From: Caryophanales bacterium
Lineage (GTDB): Bacteria; Bacillota; Bacilli; Exiguobacteriales; Exiguobacteriaceae
Length of the DNA stretch: 64,000 nucleotides
Reading direction: 5' to 3'
NCBI GenBank assembly: GCA_902362975.1
Contig: CABIYO010000004.1
Span: 1-64,000 of the forward strand
Notes under the pieces: model-generated
The model's input: only the letters and a program-made list of their open reading frames with translations
Databases searched by the model: none
What the model was told of the DNA's origin: nothing
Shown here: positions 52,106 through 61,196 of the stretch, piece after piece
How the letters are laid out: the number at the start of each line of letters is the position of its first letter
How positions within the stretch are numbered: position 1 is the first letter of the stretch
Program-made: the position numbers and the translations under genes

Positions 52106-54736
52106 TTAGTTATTCCCATTGTTTGAATTGCCATTTCCACGATTCGTGTCAGACGATTCACCATTGGATTGTCCCTCTAACGGAGTTCCTGAATCATCTC
52201 CGTCAGTTGGTTCGTCTGTTTCTTCGCCAGAATCTTCATCCGTCGCCGGTTCATCAGGAGTTTGTTCGTCGGTGGTATCTTCGCCGTTTCCGCCTCCGTT
52301 TCCGCCTCCGTTACCATTTCCATTTCCGTTTCCGTTTTCATTCCCGTTCCCGTTATTTTCGTCTGATGGTTCATCTTCGGAATTCCCCTCATCAGTAGGG
52401 TTTTCCTCTTCTTCCGTCGGTTCCTCTTTCGGTTCGATCGAGTAGCTCGCTTGCGCCGGTGCTGATTGCTGTTCCCCCGTCAACGGGTTCGTTGCATTCG
52501 CGACAATCGTAAACGTAGTGTCTCCTTCGGCCAAGTTTGCAATATTTACACTCGTCTCCCCGGTCGTTCCGACGACTTGCTCACTTCCGTCTGCTGACTT
52601 TTGTGTCACTGTGAACGTGATATCCGTATAGCCATCGGCTTGTGCACCATCGAAATCGTATGACCATGAGACAGAACCGGTTTGGGTTTCTTCGTTGTAG
52701 TTGACACTTGCCCCAGTCGGAGCAACCAACTTCTCAGGTTGAAGATCTTTTGGCTTCGTCCCTTTGACATAAAGTTCATTCCCGATAGACAAGACAGAGT
52801 CTGGACGTTGGAATCGATCCGGTTGTCCCGTCGCATTCGTCACTTGTTGCATCATGTACTCGAAATAGTATTGGGCATAGTTCGGTTTATTGGCAGTCTC
52901 ACTAGCACCGCTCACTTTACCCGTCCAAACAGAAATCGAGTAGTCTGTCGTATATCCAGTAAACCATTTGTCTTGCTCATCGTTGGTCGTTCCCGTCTTA
53001 CCTGCCACGTCCCAAGGGAATGCACCCGGTTCATACGTCCCGTTCGCACCGCTTACGACATCACGAAGCATGTCCGTCAACATGTATGCCGTATAGTCTT
53101 CCATTGCCTGCTTCGCTTTAATTGGCGAATTGATACTTGAACCGTCATTGAATTCAATTTTTTGAATCAAATGCGGTTTTGTATACATTCCATTCGTCCC
53201 AAAGGCAGCATATGCCGCTGCCATTTGAGTCGTGCTCGCTTCAGCGGCACCGAGGGCGTTCGCTTCTAATACATCATCTCCGGCGTATATCGGTTCAATG
53301 CCGAGGTTTTTTGCAAAGGACTCGATGGCCCCTTGACCAAATTCATCACGAACTTCTCGGAAAGCTCGAACAGCAGGTGTGTTCCCTGAAATCGTTAAGA
53401 AATACCGCATCGTGTTTTGACCAAGATAGTCTAGATAATAGTTGTTTGGATTATAAGATCCCTCGAGCGGTGCATCGAGTAAGATTTTCCCTGTCGACCA
53501 TTGTCCGTTCTCGATTCCTGGACCGTAATCAAAGATTGGTTTGGCCGTCGAACCGATTTGACGTTTTTCATTCGAATAATCACGATACGATTTGTCACCT
53601 TGTTTTGCCTGTTGACTATCGATGATCGCGACAATTTCACCAGTCTTCGTATTCAATACCGTTGCACCCATACGAAGTTCGTCGGTCGGGAAGCTTCCAC
53701 CTGGAATATTTACATTATCCGATTTAATATCCCTATTAAACTTTGTATGCAACTCTTTATTGATCGACGTATAGACTTTTAAACCTGTGCCATAAATATC
53801 TGACTGTTCTAGTCCGTAATCTTCTTCAAGCTCGGCTTGGACTCGTGAATAAATCGCACGTGTGAACGCTTCTTCTTCCGTCTCTTCACCCGGTGAGATG
53901 ACGTCAGCAATGGCGACATCAAGTGCCTCATTGTACTGTTCTTCAGAAATATGTCCGTCACGTTTCATCGCAGACAGGACTTGCTCTTGACGGTAACGGG
54001 TCAACTCCTGATCACCATTGATTGGATCATAGGCACTTGGGCGTTGTGGGAGACCCGCAAGAATCGCGGCCTCTTGATAATTGACATCAGAGACAGGCTT
54101 GTTGAAGTAACGTTTCGATGCGGTTTGCACACCGTATCCACCACTACCGTAATAGTTTTTGTTCAAGTACATCTCTAAAATCTGTTCTTTCGTATACTCA
54201 CGCTCGAGTTTGAGTGCGAGCCATTGTTCTTGAAGCTTACGTTTCAACTTCTTATCTGTCGAAAGGAATGACTGCTTAACCAACTGTTGCGTGATGGTCG
54301 ATCCACCTTCCGCACCGAAACCGTCTGTCAAGTTGGCAACGACGGCTCCGCCGATTCGACGTAAGTCGATTCCGTTATGCTCATAGAAACGACGGTCTTC
54401 GATTGACACGACCGCTTGTTGCATCACTTCAGAAATGTCGTCGATTGAGACATACTCGCGAATCTGACCTGCCCCTTCGAGCGGTTCTCCTTCAGCCGAA
54501 ATCAACTGAATCGGGTACGTATCGACAAGCTTTTCTTCATCTAGCTCTGGTGCCGTCGCAATGGCATATACCGTAAAGGCGCCGAATGCGATTACCGCAG
54601 CAATAAATAGCATAAAGCCTAATAAAAAGATGCGTTTCCACATCGGTTTCTTACTTTTCGTCTTTGGGTGTTTCCCAGTTTTTTTGCGTTTATTCGTCGT
54701 CGAATCTTGTCGACGTGCGACCCTACTTCGCTCCAT
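52106..54736 (-). CDS. ponA: Class A penicillin-binding protein PBP1
   Basis: 876 aa. Basic cytoplasmic tail, one helix (about 35-57), glycosyltransferase domain (SIEDRRFYEHNGID, EGGSTITQQLVKQ), transpeptidase with GSTAKP (active serine), SGN (TISGNTPAV) and KTG (AGKTGTTND), then a fibronectin-III-like domain (about 680-775) and a ~95-residue tail of acid-rich and GN/GG repeats, unusually long. It polymerises and cross-links murein. Follows recU after 20 nt. Confidence 0.95.
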   Translation of the reverse strand: MERSRVARRQDSTTNKRKKTGKHPKTKSKKPMWKRIFLLGFMLFIAAVIAFGAFTVYAIATAPELDEEKLVDTYPIQLISAEGEPLEGAGQIREYVSIDDISEVMQQAVVSIEDRRFYEHNGIDLRRIGGAVVANLTDGFGAEGGSTITQQLVKQSFLSTDKKLKRKLQEQWLALKLEREYTKEQILEMYLNKNYYGSGGYGVQTASKRYFNKPVSDVNYQEAAILAGLPQRPSAYDPINGDQELTRYRQEQVLSAMKRDGHISEEQYNEALDVAIADVISPGEETEEEAFTRAIYSRVQAELEEDYGLEQSDIYGTGLKVYTSINKELHTKFNRDIKSDNVNIPGGSFPTDELRMGATVLNTKTGEIVAIIDSQQAKQGDKSYRDYSNEKRQIGSTAKPIFDYGPGIENGQWSTGKILLDAPLEGSYNPNNYYLDYLGQNTMRYFLTISGNTPAVRAFREVRDEFGQGAIESFAKNLGIEPIYAGDDVLEANALGAAEASTTQMAAAYAAFGTNGMYTKPHLIQKIEFNDGSSINSPIKAKQAMEDYTAYMLTDMLRDVVSGANGTYEPGAFPWDVAGKTGTTNDEQDKWFTGYTTDYSISVWTGKVSGASETANKPNYAQYYFEYMMQQVTNATGQPDRFQRPDSVLSIGNELYVKGTKPKDLQPEKLVAPTGASVNYNEETQTGSVSWSYDFDGAQADGYTDITFTVTQKSADGSEQVVGTTGETSVNIANLAEGDTTFTIVANATNPLTGEQQSAPAQASYSIEPKEEPTEEEENPTDEGNSEDEPSDENNGNGNENGNGNGNGNGGGNGGGNGEDTTDEQTPDEPATDEDSGEETDEPTDGDDSGTPLEGQSNGESSDTNRGNGNSNNGNN

Positions 54737-54756
54737 TCATGGTTCACTCCTTCTAT

Positions 54757-55365
54757 TCAATCGAGCCATTGATCGAGCACCGTCAAATAATCAATCGACG
54801 GTAAGGCTCTCGTCGGAACTTCAATCGCTTCCTTTTCGATAAAGCTGAGCGGAATCGATTTTCGCCCCGTTAATCGTTGTTCCCACCACTGAACAAGTTG
54901 CTCGGTGGTCAATACATATTGCGTATTATAGCGACTAAAACGGATGATGGCAAAACAAATCCCTCCATGACGTTCACACTCCCGCATATGGGCGATTTGG
55001 TGGTCATGAAAATTGCTGAGCGGAAACGACGTCTTATTATTCGTTTCTTTCGCTTCAAAGTCAATGTACCTGCCATGATAAACACCGTTGTAATCGGTCG
55101 TAGATGCCTGTTTAAAATAGGCTTCCGTTACTTTGGCGGCACTTCGCTTCGGGTAGTCGACTTTGACGATTTGGAGAGGGGTTGGTTTTTTGTGGATGAC
55201 GGCTCGTTGATGAATCCGATAAAATTCATTCGTTTCATTTAACAGCGTCTCCAAGTTCATTCCGCGATTCGCATAGGTTTGAGAATTCGATGATTGCTTC
55301 GAAATTCCTTCCCCCTTTGTTGTCTTTGTCACGTTTGCCTTTTTACCGTTTGGATAATGGAACAA
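54757..55365 (-). CDS. recU: Holliday-junction resolvase RecU
   Basis: 202 aa. Core IHKKPTPLQIVKVDYPKRSAAKVTEAYFKQASTTDYNGVYHGRYIDFEAKETNNKTSFPLSNFHDHQIAHM carries the catalytic acidic residues. Start set to a TTG reading FHYPNGKK, matching B. subtilis MIRYPNGK, with GGGGTGA five bases upstream. Co-transcribed with ponA, as in Bacillus, where the pair links recombination and wall synthesis. Confidence 0.95.
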   Translation of the reverse strand: MFHYPNGKKANVTKTTKGEGISKQSSNSQTYANRGMNLETLLNETNEFYRIHQRAVIHKKPTPLQIVKVDYPKRSAAKVTEAYFKQASTTDYNGVYHGRYIDFEAKETNNKTSFPLSNFHDHQIAHMRECERHGGICFAIIRFSRYNTQYVLTTEQLVQWWEQRLTGRKSIPLSFIEKEAIEVPTRALPSIDYLTVLDQWLD

Positions 55366-55383
55366 TGTCGTCACCCCATACAT

Positions 55384-55738
55384 ACATATTAACAGGTCGG
55401 TCCACTCGTTCCTTCCGTCTCAGGTCTGATTGTCGACTTCTGTCGGTCGACACTTGTGTGGAATTACCGCAACACATATCGTACCAAACTCCCGTATGTT
55501 AAACTAGTATGTAAGCGATTGTGTATCCAAATTGAAAAGCTCTCGTTATGTATGATTCGATTGCTTTTCTATGATAATAGCACTTCTACTGTTTATCCAA
55601 GATGACACACCGATAAACCTCATTGATGTCATTCTAAAAAAATGTGCAATATCTGTGCAATAGATTGACCAAATTATCATTTGGACATAAAATAGGGTGC
55701 TTAAAGACGCTACTGTTAAGCCGTTTTGGAGGGATTGG
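55384..55738. other. Long recU-DUF3800 intergenic region
   Basis: About 370 bp (counting from 55366) between divergent genes. It holds the inverted repeat GTCGAC-N8-GTCGAC (55432-55451) on the recU side and a promoter with a direct repeat on the DUF3800 side. No tRNA, rnpB core or further ORF seen. Confidence 0.6.
55643..55693 (+). promoter_or_regulatory. Promoter and direct repeat before the DUF3800 gene
   Basis: TTGACC (55665-55670), 17-nt spacer, TAAAAT (55688-55693). Immediately upstream TGTGCAAT occurs twice (55643-55650, 55654-55661) with an 11-bp period, placed like an activator site. Confidence 0.6.
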
Positions 55739-56590
55739 ATGGAAAGTGGAAAGAAGTATGTCATGTTCGTCGACGAAACAGGCACACCGAAGGGAAATAC
55801 GCAATTTAACTTGACTGGCGTGCTGATGGAATATAAGTATTCAATCGATGCAGACGAGACTGGATTACCGTGTGAATTGAAACGACGTCTTCAGGCATTC
55901 AAACGAGATGTGTTCAAAACGGAGCATATCCCACTTCATTTGAAAGAAATTTTAAAAGCGGAACATCCTTACGGAAAAGAAGATGGAATCACGATTGATA
56001 TGTTGCGCGACTTTTGGGATAAACTCCCTGAATTTTTGCGAGGAATCGACTGTACAATCGTCAGTGTCGAGGTCGATAAACAAAAGCTTCATGACTTTTA
56101 TTCGACGCCAAAAGATCCGTATGTCGTCGCATTCGCTCACCTGATGAAGTCATTCTATGCGTTTTTAGAAGAAACAGAGGCAGTAAGCGCCCGTGTCGTC
56201 CTGGAATCCCGAGACGATTATCAGAACTTACTGATTCAAAAAGCATTCTTTGATATTTTCAACTCAGGTACCGTTCATTTAGACGTCGAAAAGAGCCGTC
56301 AAAAAATTAAAGGCTTCATCTTCTCTGAGAAGCAGAACACGATGTATCAATCTGGCTTAGAAATCGCTGACCTCGTCTGTCTGCCACTTTCTCGCGTTCG
56401 TCGTGGCGTGATTGAAGTGAAACCACGGTTCGTCCATTATGGGGACGAGAACCGAATCTTTAAAGCCATTAAGGACAAAATTTACATCCGTAAAGAAAGT
56501 CCGGACCAAGATTTCCGAAACTGGGGCTTCAAAAAAGTGCCGATTACGAAAAAACGTCGCGAATGGAGCGACCATCCTTGGAATCATTAA
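55739..56590 (+). CDS. DUF3800 domain protein
   Basis: 283 aa. Opens KKYVMFVDETGTPK, the DUF3800 acidic start, with LNLTGVLMEY, later SARVVLESRDDYQN and the C-terminal YQSGLEIADLVCLPLSR. The fold is thought to be RNase H-like, and family members often occur in mobile or defence settings; function is unproven. GGAGG six bases before the ATG. It is the only plus-strand gene between 46.6 and 64 kb and stands between recU-ponA and nth. Confidence 0.8.
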   Translation: MESGKKYVMFVDETGTPKGNTQFNLTGVLMEYKYSIDADETGLPCELKRRLQAFKRDVFKTEHIPLHLKEILKAEHPYGKEDGITIDMLRDFWDKLPEFLRGIDCTIVSVEVDKQKLHDFYSTPKDPYVVAFAHLMKSFYAFLEETEAVSARVVLESRDDYQNLLIQKAFFDIFNSGTVHLDVEKSRQKIKGFIFSEKQNTMYQSGLEIADLVCLPLSRVRRGVIEVKPRFVHYGDENRIFKAIKDKIYIRKESPDQDFRNWGFKKVPITKKRREWSDHPWNH

Positions 56591-56632
56591 GCAAAAATGC
56601 ATCGACACCTTTCGTGCCGATGCATTTTTACG
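56590..56632. terminator. Bidirectional terminator between DUF3800 gene and nth
   Basis: AAAAATGCATCG pairs with CGATGCATTTTT around an 11-nt loop region with CA/TG pairs; serves both convergent genes. Confidence 0.88.
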
Positions 56633-57287
56633 TGGTGACTTTCTGTGACTTCATTCGTTTCTTTCCTTCACGGCACATATGCAACAGTGGGCATGTCTCA
56701 CAGCCTGGGCGTTGTGCCTTGCAATGATATCGTCCGAAGAAGATGAATTGATGATGAAGTTGTGACCATTCCTCGCGTGGAAACTTTTTCATTAATGTAT
56801 CCTCGACTTGTCGAACATTGTCTTTCCAGCGACAAATACCAAGACGCTTGGATACTCGTTCCACATGTGTGTCAACCGCAAACGCCGGTTCCTGGAATGC
56901 AACAGAAAGGACGACATTGGCTGTCTTACGACCGACTCCGGGGAGCGCCTCCAACGATGCTCGGTCAGAAGGGACAATACCCCCATGCTCGTTCACAATT
57001 TTTTCTGAGAGTGCTTTTACATTCTTCGCTTTGTTACGGTACAGACCAATCCGTTTAATCAATGCCTCAATCTCAGACACGTCAGCCGAAGCCATCGCCT
57101 CGGCAGTCGGAAACGCTTCAAACAACCCTGGCGTCACCTTGTTGACGAGCGCATCCGTCGCTTGTGCGGAGAGCACGACCGCGACAACCAGTTCAAAGGG
57201 ATTTTGATGCGTCAACTCGCAATGAGCGTCTGGGAACATCTGCTTCATCGTATCTGACACTTCCTGTAATTGTGCTCGCGTCAACAT
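56628..57287 (-). CDS. nth: Endonuclease III
   Basis: 219 aa. Base-excision glycosylase/AP lyase for oxidised pyrimidines. Helix-hairpin-helix LPGVGRKTANVVL with the catalytic lysine, aspartate in VDTHVERVSKRLG, and the [4Fe-4S] set C-x6-C-x2-C-x5-C near the C-terminus. GGAGG before the ATG, which overlaps the dnaD TGA (TGATG). Confidence 0.95.
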   Translation of the reverse strand: MLTRAQLQEVSDTMKQMFPDAHCELTHQNPFELVVAVVLSAQATDALVNKVTPGLFEAFPTAEAMASADVSEIEALIKRIGLYRNKAKNVKALSEKIVNEHGGIVPSDRASLEALPGVGRKTANVVLSVAFQEPAFAVDTHVERVSKRLGICRWKDNVRQVEDTLMKKFPREEWSQLHHQFIFFGRYHCKAQRPGCETCPLLHMCREGKKRMKSQKVTT

Positions 57288-57871
57288 CACTTATTCCTCC
57301 GTTGATATTCCACGACATCCTCGAGCGATTCGACATGATGGTCTTGCCAAACGCGCAGGATTTTGTCCATGTATTTGAAGTTTCGCACGTTTCGAAGTTT
57401 CGCTTCACGAAGTGCGGCCATGATGAGTTCTTCGCTGAAGCCATCTTCCGTCATCCAGCCGACGATTTGTTCAATCTCGAACGGGGTGATTGTTCCGAAT
57501 TCCCGCTCAAACGTATGAATGATATTCTCATTCAGTGTCTGCTGGGGCGCAATTTTCTCTTCCCCTTGTAACGCTTCGAAAAGTGGCAATAGGCTATATC
57601 GCTCGCCACCACTTGAAGCGTCAATGGCGATCAACTCTTTTTGCAATAGACCGAGGAGTACTGATCGCGCCTCATTCTCCGAAACATTCAAGCGTTTCCC
57701 TAACTCGCTCGGGAGCGGCATGACGATGCCTTCCCCAGTCATTTCAAGAAGATGGACGATCAGACTGAACTCGACGGGTGACAAGTCGAGGCGTCTCGCA
57801 TCGGTGAACAGCTTTCGTGGAATCACGACCGGACTATGTTCGAATAATTGAATCAATTGATGTGCATCCAT
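57287..57871 (-). CDS. dnaD: Primosomal protein DnaD
   Basis: 194 aa. Winged-helix N-terminal domain (DLSPVEFSLIVHLLEMTGEG...LGKRLNVSENEARSVLLGLLQKEL) and C-terminal DnaB_2 domain (FEREFGTITPFEIEQIVGWM...LIMAALREAKLRNVRNFKYMDKIL). Helps load the replicative helicase at origin and restart sites. Between asnS and nth as in Bacillus. Confidence 0.93.
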   Translation of the reverse strand: MDAHQLIQLFEHSPVVIPRKLFTDARRLDLSPVEFSLIVHLLEMTGEGIVMPLPSELGKRLNVSENEARSVLLGLLQKELIAIDASSGGERYSLLPLFEALQGEEKIAPQQTLNENIIHTFEREFGTITPFEIEQIVGWMTEDGFSEELIMAALREAKLRNVRNFKYMDKILRVWQDHHVESLEDVVEYQRRNK

Positions 57872-57897
57872 GTCGCACTTCCTTTCTAAGACACATC

Positions 57898-57928
57898 AAT
57901 CGGGGATGACATGAAGTCTTCCCCGATT
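57898..57928 (-). other. Intercistronic hairpin between asnS and dnaD, no U-tract
   Basis: AATCGGGGA pairs with TCCCCGATT around a 13-nt loop, followed by GATGTGTC. Not a normal terminator; possible processing or partial attenuation site. Confidence 0.55.
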
Positions 57929-57933
57929 AATCG

Positions 57934-59241
57934 TTAAGGGTGAATTCGGTTTAATAAACGTGGGAACGGAATCGCTTCACGGATATGTTCAATTCCACTG
58001 ATCCATGCGACTGTACGCTCGAGGCCAAGTCCGAATCCAGAGTGTGGGACCGAACCGTATTGACGAAGTTCAAGGTACCAATCATACGCATCCGTTTCGT
58101 CGAGACCTTCTTTGATGATTTCTTCTTTTAGACGATCGTAGTCGTCCTCACGTTGAGATCCCCCGATGATTTCACCATATCCTTCTGGAGCAATCAAGTC
58201 CGCGCACAGAACGAGTTCTGGGTTCTCAGGGTCTACTTTCATATAGAACGGTTTGATTTCTTTTGGCCAATGCGTGATGAATACCGGCTGATCATGTGCG
58301 TTGGCAATCGCCGTCTCATGAGGTGCACCGAAATCATCCCCGTATTCGATGTCGTCGAATCCTTCTGACTTCAAGAACTTGATGGCATCTTCGTAACGAA
58401 CGCGTGGGAATGGCGCTTGTACTTGTGCCAATTTCTCAAGGTCACGTCCGAGCAGTTCCAATTCATTTTTACAGTTCGCAAGTGCCGACTGTGCAATGTA
58501 TGAGACGTACTGCTCTTGAATCTCGAGGTTCTTGTCATGATCGACAAACGCCATCTCCGGCTCGATCATCCAGAACTCAATCAAGTGACGACGTGTTTTT
58601 GATTTCTCCGCACGGAACGTCGGACCGAATGAGAATACTTTTCCGAAGGCCATCGCTGCGGCTTCCATGTACAATTGACCCGTCTGAGAAAGGTAGGCCG
58701 ACTGACCGAAATAGTCTGTCTCGAACAATTCTGTCGTCCCTTCTGGTGCACTGCTCGTAAGGATTGGCGGATCGATTTTAACGAATCCTTCTTTGTTGAA
58801 GAATTCATACGTCGCACGAATGATTTCGTTACGAACTTTCATAATCGCGTGTTGGCGACGTGAACGGAGCCATAAATGACGGTTGTCCATCAAGAATTCC
58901 GTTCCGTGTTCTTTCGGTGTGATTGGATAATCAACCGATTCCGCAATCACTTCTAAATCCGTCACTTCCAATTCAAATCCGAGTGGTGTACGTCCACCAT
59001 CTGATTTGACATTACCCGTGACCCAAACCGACGTTTCTTGCGTAATCCCTTTGGCAAGTGTAAATAACTCTTCCGCTACATCAGCTTTTACAACGACTGC
59101 TTGAGCAAAACCGCTACCATCACGTAATTGAAGGAAAGCAATCTTTCCACTTGAACGTTTGTTGGCAATCCACGCCCCTACACGGACAGATTGGCCTTCA
59201 TAGTCTTTAAATTGGTTAATCGAAATAGTTGTCATGTTCAT
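57934..59241 (-). CDS. asnS: Asparaginyl-tRNA synthetase
   Basis: 435 aa, class IIb. OB-fold anticodon domain at the N-terminus ([26 protein letters not shown]), motif 2 [24 protein letters not shown], motif 3 [12 protein letters not shown]. Start at the second ATG, five bases after AAAGGA. No T-box; it is internal to the aspB-asnS-dnaD-nth transcript. Confidence 0.96.
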   Translation of the reverse strand: MNMTTISINQFKDYEGQSVRVGAWIANKRSSGKIAFLQLRDGSGFAQAVVVKADVAEELFTLAKGITQETSVWVTGNVKSDGGRTPLGFELEVTDLEVIAESVDYPITPKEHGTEFLMDNRHLWLRSRRQHAIMKVRNEIIRATYEFFNKEGFVKIDPPILTSSAPEGTTELFETDYFGQSAYLSQTGQLYMEAAAMAFGKVFSFGPTFRAEKSKTRRHLIEFWMIEPEMAFVDHDKNLEIQEQYVSYIAQSALANCKNELELLGRDLEKLAQVQAPFPRVRYEDAIKFLKSEGFDDIEYGDDFGAPHETAIANAHDQPVFITHWPKEIKPFYMKVDPENPELVLCADLIAPEGYGEIIGGSQREDDYDRLKEEIIKEGLDETDAYDWYLELRQYGSVPHSGFGLGLERTVAWISGIEHIREAIPFPRLLNRIHP

Positions 59242-59255
59242 TTCCATCCTTTCGC

Positions 59256-60446
59256 TTATCGAGCGCGCTTCGTAACGAAGTCTTCTACTCGATCGAGCGC
59301 TTCTAATACGCGTTTTAATTCAGTTGCATAGGATAATCGTACGTAATCGTCTTGTCCGAAGCCAGAACCAGGCACGAGTGCCACATTTGCTTCTTCAAGA
59401 ACAGCTTCACACCAAGCATCGACGGTGTCATAGCCACTTTCCGTGGCCGCGACCTTCGCATTGGCATATAAGTAAAATGCACCTTGCGGCTTCAAACACG
59501 TGATGCCAGGAATTTTGACGAGACGGTCATAGACGATTTCAAGTCGTTCCTCGAACGATTGACGCATCATTTCCACATCTTCTTGTGGTCCATTGTATGC
59601 CTCTACCGCAGCCGCTTGTGCGACAGATGTCGGGTTAGATGTCGAGTGTGAGGCCAAGTTCGTCATCGCCCCGATGATATTTGCATCCCCAACGGCATAC
59701 CCGATTCGCCAACCTGTCATCGCGTGAGATTTCGAGACACCATTGATGATGATCGTGCGTTCACGCATATTCGGAATGGTCGCAATCGATACGAACGACG
59801 CATCACCGTAAATCAATTTTTCATAAATCTCATCGCTGACGACGAGAAGATTGTGGCGAAGAACGACATCGGCGAGTGCCTGTAGCTCTTCTTTCGTATA
59901 AATCATCCCCGTCGGATTGGATGGGCTGTTCAAGATGACGGCCTTCGTACGAGCAGTGATTGCACTCTCGAGTTGCGTTGGCGTCAATTTAAATGATGTC
60001 TCTTCATTCGTGTCGACCAAGACAGGTTCCCCGTCCGCCAATTTGATTTGTTCCGGGTAACTGACCCAGTATGGGGCTGGGACAATCACTTCGTCCCCTT
60101 CATCTAGAATAGCTTGGAACAAAGCGTAAAGGGCATGTTTCGCACCCGAAGCCACCATCACCTCGTTGCGTTCGAACGACAATCCACTATCGCGTTTCGT
60201 CTTTTCAATGATGGCATCTTTCAACGCGACTGTCCCGCCAGATGGCGTGTATTTTGTGTCTCCATCTCGAGCGGCTTGACAAGCAGCATCGATGATTCGT
60301 TCTGGTGTGTTGAAATCAGGTTCACCCGCGCCGAGACCAATGACATCTTTGCCTGAAGCTTTAAGTGCCTTCGCCTTAGCTGTAATCGCCAAGGTAGTCG
60401 ATGGCGTGAGTTGTTTTACACGTTTCGCTAATAGATGTTCCATCAT
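59256..60446 (-). CDS. aspB: Aspartate aminotransferase
   Basis: 396-aa PLP enzyme of the AspB (Ib) group. [38 protein letters not shown] and the lysine in [17 protein letters not shown]. Interconverts aspartate/2-oxoglutarate and oxaloacetate/glutamate, supplying aspartate for asparagine. AGAGGGGG precedes tandem ATG codons; asnS starts 14 nt after its stop. Confidence 0.95.
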   Translation of the reverse strand: MMEHLLAKRVKQLTPSTTLAITAKAKALKASGKDVIGLGAGEPDFNTPERIIDAACQAARDGDTKYTPSGGTVALKDAIIEKTKRDSGLSFERNEVMVASGAKHALYALFQAILDEGDEVIVPAPYWVSYPEQIKLADGEPVLVDTNEETSFKLTPTQLESAITARTKAVILNSPSNPTGMIYTKEELQALADVVLRHNLLVVSDEIYEKLIYGDASFVSIATIPNMRERTIIINGVSKSHAMTGWRIGYAVGDANIIGAMTNLASHSTSNPTSVAQAAAVEAYNGPQEDVEMMRQSFEERLEIVYDRLVKIPGITCLKPQGAFYLYANAKVAATESGYDTVDAWCEAVLEEANVALVPGSGFGQDDYVRLSYATELKRVLEALDRVEDFVTKRAR

Positions 60447-60463
60447 AATCCCCCTCTAATTCA

Positions 60464-60949
60464 TTACATTTGATCGGTCAATTGGACCCGTCGAATAAAT
60501 TCTCCGGTCTGAAGCGTATAGTACGAATACGTATAAGATGCATCCGCTTTCGTGACTACTTCGATGAGTGCCCGTTCGTCAAAACCAATCTTACAGCTGA
60601 CCAGTTGTCCGCCTGTCTCCTCGACCGACTTCGAACAGACGTCAGTAGCGTCCACTTCACCGATTTCTCGTTGCTCGATCTCCAGCTTTTTATCCAATGG
60701 GACAAACCAAATGGACTTCCCGTGTACTTCTGGGAAGACGACATACGCCTCTGTCCCATTGAACAGTTCTCCCTGACCCACTCTCGCGTCTGGAGATTCT
60801 TCAGCCAATCGTGCCATCGCCGTTTCGACGAGCTTTTCTTTTTGATTCTCTGTATGACCGATGGTGAATCGATACATCACACTAAAGACAAGGACGACAC
60901 CAATCAGTGCCGCCAGTATTGAGACGATCCATTTTGCTTTTTTGGTCAT
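60464..60949 (-). CDS. ypmB: YpmB family membrane-anchored protein
   Basis: 161 aa. One N-terminal helix (WIVSILAALIGVVLVFSVMY) and a PepSY/DUF5590-like outer domain (EKLVETAMARLAEESP, EAYVVFPEVHGKSIWFVPLDKK). Function unknown; conserved between ypmA and aspB in Bacillales. Its ATG overlaps the ypmA stop. Confidence 0.85.
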   Translation of the reverse strand: MTKKAKWIVSILAALIGVVLVFSVMYRFTIGHTENQKEKLVETAMARLAEESPDARVGQGELFNGTEAYVVFPEVHGKSIWFVPLDKKLEIEQREIGEVDATDVCSKSVEETGGQLVSCKIGFDERALIEVVTKADASYTYSYYTLQTGEFIRRVQLTDQM

Positions 60950-61131
60950 TCTGTACGATAGATGGTGAAGACCATCTCTTCCTTCTTCGGATCATTCACT
61001 TTCTTCTCAAGTGACAAACCGAACATTAAATCTTGACTCTTTAAGGTCCGATTCAGTAAGTCGACAATTTTGTAGACGTCCGCAGTCGGTTCGATGCGCA
61101 CGCTCGCCAGCGTCTCAATATTCGAGTTCAT
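60946..61131 (-). CDS. ypmA: YpmA family small protein
   Basis: 61 aa. Reads IETLASVRIEPTADVYKIVDLLNRTLKSQDLMFGLSLEKK, a DUF4264-type single domain. GGAGGAG precedes the ATG. Same position and order as in Bacillus (dinG, ypmA, ypmB). Function unknown. Confidence 0.82.
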   Translation of the reverse strand: MNSNIETLASVRIEPTADVYKIVDLLNRTLKSQDLMFGLSLEKKVNDPKKEEMVFTIYRTE

Positions 61132-61196
61132 ATTGACTCCTCCTCCAAAAACACTATACGTATCATTATAAAACGATAATATCGTGATGCCTAGCG

